In this document: one piece after another, positions 40,100 to 44,109 of the stretch
Numbering within the stretch: the first letter of the stretch is position 1
Layout: each line of letters opens with the position of its first letter
From: Chloroflexota bacterium
GTDB taxonomy: Bacteria; Chloroflexota; Anaerolineae; Promineifilales; Promineifilaceae
Assembly: GCA_018004935.1 (NCBI GenBank)
Contig: JAGNBF010000060.1
Location: forward strand, 1-44,109
Direction of reading: 5' to 3'
Length of the DNA stretch: 44,109 nucleotides
Made by a program: the position numbers and the translations under genes
The notes under the pieces: generated by a model
Told to the model about the DNA's origin: nothing
What the model saw: the letters and a program-made list of their open reading frames with translations, nothing else
The model's database searches: none

Positions 40100-41386
40100 A
40101 TGCAAATAACCCCTTCTGCCACAACCATTCGCCAGCCCTGGCTTAATCTGGCCCGTATCACCTGGATGCTCCTGTCAACTATGACCACTATCGCCTTTGT
40201 CACCGGTTTTGTACTTTCGCTCCGTGAGCCATTACCAACCTGTGTGGCCGCTGAGGTCGTCTGTGGTCCCTGGCACTTTAGCCAGGAAGATATAGCCCTG
40301 GCCCAACAACAAGGATTACCGGTTCAACTCATGATGGTAATCTACTTTGTCAGTTCGCTTTTGCCCAAACTATGTTTTGTTATGGTGGCCTTGTTTATTT
40401 TCTGGCGTCGCTCCGATGATTGGGTTGCCCTGCTTTTATCGTTGATGATGATCGGGTTTGTGATTGAAGGAGTGCAAAATTTAGGCCCCTTCATGCCTCT
40501 GGTGAATGGGTTGTATGCCCTGATCACCGGTATCTTCATGCTTTTGCCGTTCATCTTTCCCAGCGGTCGCATCGTTCCAGGCTGGTTATGTTGGTTCATC
40601 CCCCCGCTCATCTTGGGGGGTGTAGCCACAACCTTATTACCCCAATTGGGGGTTCCCATGACCGAGCAATTTTTTGCCCTGACCACAATGGTCACGTTTT
40701 CCCTTTGGTTTCTGCTAGGAGGGTACGCGGCGATTTACCGTTATCGGTATGTGTCCAACACCATCGAACGACAGCAAACCAAATGGGTCATAGGGGGCAT
40801 TCTGGGCACATTTACCCTGTTCATTCCTTTTACCATCATTGCCCTTGCCTATCCCCCATCACAACCATCGTCGGCCCGTCTGTCGTTTTTCTTTTTCGTT
40901 TTTCTCCCTATTTATCTTTTTAGCTATTTCTTGTTGCCGGGCAGTATTGCCTTTGCCATTCTGCGTTACCGGTTATACGACATTGATGTCATTATCCGCC
41001 GCACCCTGCAATATTCATTGGTGACCGGTTTGTTAGCTCTGGTTTATTTTGGGGGCGTGGTCGTGTTGCAAGGGATTTTCCGCACTGCGTCGGGGGAAAC
41101 GTCGGCCCTGGCTGTGGTTTTGTCTACTTTGATGATTGCCGGGTTGTTTGCGCCGTTACGCGGCCGCATCCAAACCATCATTGACCGTCGCTTCTACCGC
41201 CAAAAGTACGACGCCGCCCAGGTGTTGGCCCAGTTCGCCCAGACAGCCCGTGATGAAGTGGAGATGGAACAGCTCGCGGCCGCAATCATCCACACCATCG
41301 CAGAAACCATCCAACCAGAGACGGTCTCTATCTGGCTAAAACCGGTTGTCCAAAATAAGCAGAGATGGGAAAAAGAACAGATTTGA
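40100..41386 (+). CDS. Multispan membrane protein with C-terminal coiled coil/GAF-start tail
   Basis: 428 residues from ATG 40100 (AGGATAGG upstream); the longer frame from 40043 has no support. About ten TM helices, with LLPFIFPSGRIVPGWLCWF, YRYVSNTIERQQTKWVIGG, YRLYDIDVIIRRTLQYSLVTG and FRTASGETSALAVVLSTLMI shared with the gene at 34704. The tail is RRFYRQKYDAAQVLAQFAQT...LAAAIIHTIAETIQPETVSIWLKP. GCGGCCGC at 41160 and 41276 lie in the tail region. The next plus-strand gene is the SpoIIE phosphatase, separated only by the inverted protease pair, so these two were probably adjacent once. Confidence 0.82.
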   Translation: MQITPSATTIRQPWLNLARITWMLLSTMTTIAFVTGFVLSLREPLPTCVAAEVVCGPWHFSQEDIALAQQQGLPVQLMMVIYFVSSLLPKLCFVMVALFIFWRRSDDWVALLLSLMMIGFVIEGVQNLGPFMPLVNGLYALITGIFMLLPFIFPSGRIVPGWLCWFIPPLILGGVATTLLPQLGVPMTEQFFALTTMVTFSLWFLLGGYAAIYRYRYVSNTIERQQTKWVIGGILGTFTLFIPFTIIALAYPPSQPSSARLSFFFFVFLPIYLFSYFLLPGSIAFAILRYRLYDIDVIIRRTLQYSLVTGLLALVYFGGVVVLQGIFRTASGETSALAVVLSTLMIAGLFAPLRGRIQTIIDRRFYRQKYDAAQVLAQFAQTARDEVEMEQLAAAIIHTIAETIQPETVSIWLKPVVQNKQRWEKEQI

Positions 41387-41401
41387 CTGGGCGTAATAGG
41401 T

Positions 41402-41821
41402 TCAAACAGATCGTTGACGGCGATTGCGGATACGATTTACCATCACATCATTCAGTAAATCAGTTTGTTGTGACGCACCATCCAAGAATAGGGGCAATTT
41501 GTTCAACACATCACGCCCAAGAATGATGTCATCGCCGTCTTCATCAGCCACAACATAACTACTGGCAAGCGCGAGGTTTTCGACCTGGAAGGCTACAACA
41601 TACAACTGGGCCGGTCTGCTTTCGCCAAAATGACTCCGCACGCGGCCGCTAAATGCCTCTAATGCCTCAATGTCTTCAAGCAAAGCCAACGGCACAAATG
41701 TAACATCTGCGCCCGTATCCAATAAGGCCGGGAACGGCCCTTTGATGGTATCGCCATTACGTAAATAGATCATCAGGGTGGGAAAAGATGGGCGAAAACT
41801 TCGATTATAAGGTGTGCTCAT
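41402..41821 (-). CDS. Retropepsin-like aspartic protease (clan AA)
   Basis: 139 residues. FPALLDTGADVTFVPLALLED has the DTGA catalytic motif (Asp about 36), and DDIILGRDVLNKLPLFLDG is the psi-loop strand IILGRD that follows the flap in single-lobe retropepsins. Such proteins act as homodimers. Its ATG overlaps the stop of the upstream gene (ATGA), so the two are translated together. In many bacteria similar proteins are coded beside small antitoxin-like proteins; their role is unknown. GCGGCCGC at 41642 encodes SGRV. Confidence 0.8.
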   Translation of the reverse strand: MSTPYNRSFRPSFPTLMIYLRNGDTIKGPFPALLDTGADVTFVPLALLEDIEALEAFSGRVRSHFGESRPAQLYVVAFQVENLALASSYVVADEDGDDIILGRDVLNKLPLFLDGASQQTDLLNDVMVNRIRNRRQRSV

Positions 41822-42201
41822 TGGGAATGGAGTAATTGAGGGCGGCGAACCGTATAAGTTGGCAATGGTTCATCTTCAACAAAAGCGATCAAGACAGGCA
41901 CTCGGCCAAATCGGGCTTTAACCCGTTTGACCAGTTCATCCAAATCGCTATCCTGATCAACCACCTGTCCCTGATGGATGGCAACGTGCTGATGGTAATA
42001 ATCCTGCTTCAATCTCGAATGTAACTGGATAAAATGCTGATTTTCTTGCTGAATTTTGTCACGCCGGGCCTGCTGAAGATATTGACGCACCAGTTCATCC
42101 AGAACGTTTTCCACCTTCAGCCCTTGTTCAGCCACAATTTCTTGCAAGGATTCTAGCAAATCTGTTTTTAGGGGTATGGGCGTCAACAAGGCCATATTCA
42201 T
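41818..42201 (-). CDS. Small partner protein of the retropepsin, antitoxin-like
   Basis: 127 residues. The N-terminal part (LLESLQEIVAEQGLKVENVLDELVRQYL) looks like a ribbon-helix-helix or helical dimeriser. The C-terminal part (HQHVAIHQGQVVDQDSDLDELV, RFGRVPVLIAFVEDEPLP) resembles DUF5678-type domains. AAGGAG precedes ATG 42201. It overlaps the protease by 4 bp. Function unknown; the layout resembles toxin-antitoxin modules. Confidence 0.72.
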   Translation of the reverse strand: MNMALLTPIPLKTDLLESLQEIVAEQGLKVENVLDELVRQYLQQARRDKIQQENQHFIQLHSRLKQDYYHQHVAIHQGQVVDQDSDLDELVKRVKARFGRVPVLIAFVEDEPLPTYTVRRPQLLHSQ

Positions 42202-42255
42202 ATTCTCCTTCAGGTTACGTTTATTCTAGCAGAAAGCAGAGGCCAGAGTAATATT

Positions 42256-42287
42256 CGTAACGATTTTCGTAACGATGAGCAGACGAT
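42256..42287 (+). promoter_or_regulatory. Composite upstream site CGTAACGATTTTCGTAACG-N6-AGACGAT, copy 2
   Basis: It is identical in the 19-mer (42256-42274) and in AGACGAT (42281-42287), with the same spacing, to 33280-33311. It ends 19 bp before ATG 42307 of the phosphatase gene. If AGACGAT is the -10, the leader is very short. Confidence 0.6.
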
Positions 42288-42306
42288 TGAACGGTAAGAT
42301 AAGACC

Positions 42307-43902
42307 ATGATCAATTTACGCAAACCCTTCTGGCAAAAACAACTGAAAGCTGACCCGCCCCCAGAACCGGTAGCCGAAACGGTCGCGGCCGCGTTCCCCG
42401 CCGAACCCATCCAGCTAGATATGGCCCCCAATGATCCCTTGCTGGCTTATGTGCAACAAAACCCCGGGGTACTCGATGTCAACCGGTTGAAATTGGATTC
42501 CCCCGCCTTACAGCAGTTGCGCCAGGCCGGTATCCAAATGGTGATCCCCCTCGTCAGCCAGGGTGAACTCATCGGCCTGATCAATCTGACCTCACGGCGG
42601 AGTGAACAAGAATATACGAGCGATGATTACAAACTCCTGGCCGATCTGGCCGTGCAGGCCGCTCCGGCTCTGCGTGTGGCCCAACTGGTTCACCAGCAAA
42701 AATTGGAAGCGGCCGCACGGGAGCGCATCGAACAAGAACTCCGGGTCGCCAAAATCATCCAACAGACCCTTTTACCCCAGGAACTACCCGCTCTGCCCAA
42801 CTGGCAGGTCAATGCCTACTATCAACCGGCCCGTGCCGTGGGCGGCGATTTTTACGATTTTATCTATTTTGAGGATGGGCACGTGGCTTTCATCATCGGT
42901 GATGTGACCGACAAAGGGGTCCCGGCGGCTCTGGTGATGGCCACAACGCGGGCAATTTTGCGTGCGGCCGCGGAACGGCTCGAATCTCCCGGCGCAGTTT
43001 TACAACGCACCAACAACGTCCTGGTCAAAGAAATTCCCCCCAAAATGTTCGTCACCTGCTTCTTTGCCATCCTCAACCCCCAAACCGGCCACCTGCGCTA
43101 CGCCAACGCCGGACATGATGTACCCTACCACGCCACCCGCAACGGCGTCGTCGAACTGCGGGCGACCGGGATGCCCCTCGGCCTTCTACCCGGCATGTAT
43201 TACGAAGAAAAAGAAACCACTCTGGCTCCGGGCGAATATGTCCTGCTTCACAGCGACGGTCTGGTTGAAGCCCACAACCCCCAACGGGAGATGTTCGGCT
43301 TTCCCCGTTTGCAAGCCCTCATGGGCCAGACCCAGGCCGACACCGATTTGAATGCCTTTATGTTAGCCGAGTTGACCGCTTTTACCGGGGCCGGTTGGGA
43401 ACAGGAAGATGATGTCACATTGGTGACACTGCATAACACAACCCCCTACACCGAAGCATCAACTGATACGTGGGAATCTCTGGCCTCTTTTACCCTGCCC
43501 AGTGCCCCCGGCAACGAACGTGAAGCCATGGAACGAGTCGCCGCCCTCATTGCCCCTCTGCCCTTAACAACCAAACAGGTTGATCGGCTCAAGACAGCCG
43601 TAGCCGAAGCGACAATGAATGCGATGGAACATGGCAACCGGTACGACCCCGATAAACCAGCCGCGATCACCGTCGCGGCCGCGGCCAACGCCGTTCGTAT
43701 TTGCATCACCGACCAGGGCGGTGGGCCACCGGTTCCCACCGCCGACGCTCCCGATCTGGAAGCCAAGCTGGCCGGAACCCAATCTCCCCGTGGCTGGGGA
43801 CTTTTCCTCATCAAAAACATGGTAGACGAAATGCACATTCACCACGATGACCACCACCACACCATCGAACTCATCGTCCATTGGCAGAATAAAGACAGCT
43901 AG
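42307..43902 (+). CDS. SpoIIE-type PP2C phosphatase fused to an anti-sigma-like HATPase domain
   Basis: 531 residues. Residues about 35-130 look like the second half of a GAF domain (MVIPLVSQGELIGLINLTSR). A coiled coil (LEAAARERIEQELRVAKIIQQTLLP) leads to the PP2C/SpoIIE domain: ARAVGGDFYDFIYF, FIIGDVTDKGVPAALVMA, YANAGHDVPY, LHSDGLVEAHN, and EQEDDVTLV with metal Asp residues. An RsbW-like ATPase ends the protein: KTAVAEATMNAMEHGNRY, ITDQGGGPP and RGWGLFLIKNMVD. Proteins like this dephosphorylate STAS anti-anti-sigma factors and can phosphorylate or bind them, controlling a sigma factor by partner switching. The gene starting at 44069 may be the STAS partner. Four GCGGCCGC sites. Confidence 0.92.
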   Translation: MINLRKPFWQKQLKADPPPEPVAETVAAAFPAEPIQLDMAPNDPLLAYVQQNPGVLDVNRLKLDSPALQQLRQAGIQMVIPLVSQGELIGLINLTSRRSEQEYTSDDYKLLADLAVQAAPALRVAQLVHQQKLEAAARERIEQELRVAKIIQQTLLPQELPALPNWQVNAYYQPARAVGGDFYDFIYFEDGHVAFIIGDVTDKGVPAALVMATTRAILRAAAERLESPGAVLQRTNNVLVKEIPPKMFVTCFFAILNPQTGHLRYANAGHDVPYHATRNGVVELRATGMPLGLLPGMYYEEKETTLAPGEYVLLHSDGLVEAHNPQREMFGFPRLQALMGQTQADTDLNAFMLAELTAFTGAGWEQEDDVTLVTLHNTTPYTEASTDTWESLASFTLPSAPGNEREAMERVAALIAPLPLTTKQVDRLKTAVAEATMNAMEHGNRYDPDKPAAITVAAAANAVRICITDQGGGPPVPTADAPDLEAKLAGTQSPRGWGLFLIKNMVDEMHIHHDDHHHTIELIVHWQNKDS

Positions 43903-43904
43903 TC

Positions 43905-44025
43905 AGCCGGTCAGCTTGTCAGCTAGTCAGCCAGCGGCCAGCGGCCAGTCAGCCAGCGGTCAGCGGCCAGTCAGCCAGCGGTCAGCGGCCAGTCAGCCAG
44001 CGGTCAGCGGCCAGCGGCCAGCCAC
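43905..44025. repeat. Minisatellite of a 22-bp unit (CAGC-rich)
   Basis: Three exact 22-bp copies of ccagtcagccagcggtcagcgg start at 43945, 43967 and 43989, flanked by partial copies and by shorter gtcagc/ggcc words from 43903. A faint relative (gtcagtcattagccagtcagcc) lies at 3221-3242. It separates the phosphatase from the next gene. Confidence 0.9.
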
Positions 44026-44068
44026 TGAACTGCTGACACGCTACAACGCTTTTCCCACAGGAGACAAC

Positions 44069-44109
44069 ATGGCAGACAAAAACACCCCTTTTCGGGCCAC
44101 CGTGCAACA
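44069..44109 (+). CDS. Start of a gene cut by the window end
   Basis: ATG 44069 is preceded by CAGGAGAC (good Shine-Dalgarno, 5-6 nt spacing) and reads MADKNTPFRATVQ. Only 13 codons are visible. Position after a SpoIIE/HATPase gene makes an anti-anti-sigma factor (STAS domain) a reasonable guess, not a call. Confidence 0.6.
   Translation, partial: MADKNTPFRATVQ

Larger units (their letters stand above)
162..43682. repeat. Highly iterated palindrome GCGGCCGC, 73 copies across the window
   Basis: Hand-read start positions of GCGGCCGC: 162, 268, 697, 979, 1875, 2487, 3111, 3709, 3981, 4917, 5567, 5912, 6305, 6413, 6538, 7377, 7479, 7611, 8682, 9498, 9547, 10474, 10840, 10933, 12045, 12583, 13390, 13489, 13984, 14470, 15790, 16498, 16618, 17085, 17706, 18184, 19428, 19608, 22942, 24786, 25432, 25606, 26073, 27320, 27482, 29414, 29723, 29933, 29993, 30311, 30577, 30626, 30761, 31919, 32077, 32672, 33540, 33629, 33717, 33842, 34613, 38540, 38785, 38971, 39271, 39688, 41160, 41276, 41642, 42385, 42709, 42964, 43675. 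About 43 of them are extended to CGCGGCCGCG. Most are inside genes, where the usual reading is GCG-GCC-GCG (Ala-Ala-Ala); about 13 are read as Gly-Arg or Arg-Pro. The pattern resembles cyanobacterial HIP1 but with a different core. Confidence 0.95.

Noticed and set aside
162-43682. Cloning-vector or linker origin of the NotI-type sites
   Set aside because: The sites lie inside conserved genes, in frame and at many independent places, with no vector sequence around them.
43905-44025. CRISPR array at the window end
   Set aside because: The 22-bp units abut with no spacers; it is a minisatellite.

Overview
The window looks like a chromosomal segment of a filamentous or biofilm-type member of the Chloroflexota (Anaerolineae-like). 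This placement is an inference from gene style: many HisKA_3 kinases paired with NarL-type regulators, a BTAD-ATPase-TPR regulator, secreted DUF11/VWA proteins with long Thr-Pro linkers, multispan membrane proteins ending in a KYDAA...WLKP tail, and abundant dispersed hairpin repeats. GC content is in the mid-50s percent by eye. No rRNA, tRNA, CRISPR array, prophage or complete insertion sequence was seen.

The most striking feature is not a gene. The 8-bp palindrome GCGGCCGC occurs 73 times by my reading, about once per 600 bp, where base composition predicts roughly one or two copies in the whole window. It is usually extended to CGCGGCCGCG, sits mostly inside genes, and is then usually read as Ala-Ala-Ala. 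It behaves like the cyanobacterial HIP1 palindrome (GCGATCGC) with a different core.

Region 1 (297-32268) is entirely on the minus strand and forms a redox, copper and signalling block. It starts at low coordinates with an ArsR-type repressor. Next comes a small cytochrome bc cluster of Rieske protein, cytochrome b and an ethylbenzene-dehydrogenase-like heme lipoprotein. A NarL-type kinase/regulator pair follows, then copper proteins (CopC-CopD fusion, free CopC, a small anchored protein) together with a VWA/DUF11 surface protein. After these come three tandem multicopper-oxidase-like paralogues whose copper ligands have been lost in complementary ways, and a 1764-residue secreted beta-helix protein. 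Upstream of that protein lies a chain of receivers and kinases: a degenerate receiver, a receiver-only protein, two kinases and a full regulator. A 927-residue BTAD/AAA/TPR regulator closes the block. The likely theme is extracellular or periplasmic electron transfer and copper handling under two-component control.

Region 2 (32500-38110) is accessory. It holds a fused and broken MNT-HEPN toxin-antitoxin gene, a small membrane protein, a GNAT acetyltransferase, and two intact membrane or PDZ proteins plus one broken gene sharing the KYDAA...WLKP tail. It also carries a DUF6883/DUF4926 pair and a PIN toxin-antitoxin pair. Most of it lacks GCGGCCGC sites, which suggests recent arrival or recent duplication.

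Region 3 (38428-44109) is mainly plus strand. It holds a flavin disulfide oxidoreductase, another tail-bearing membrane protein, and a SpoIIE-type phosphatase fused to an anti-sigma-like ATPase, followed by the start of a further gene. A minus-strand pair (retropepsin-like protease and its partner) sits between the membrane protein and the phosphatase. The phosphatase and the small membrane protein at 33369 share a conserved composite upstream site.

Intergenic regions are filled with at least five families of dispersed hairpin repeats.
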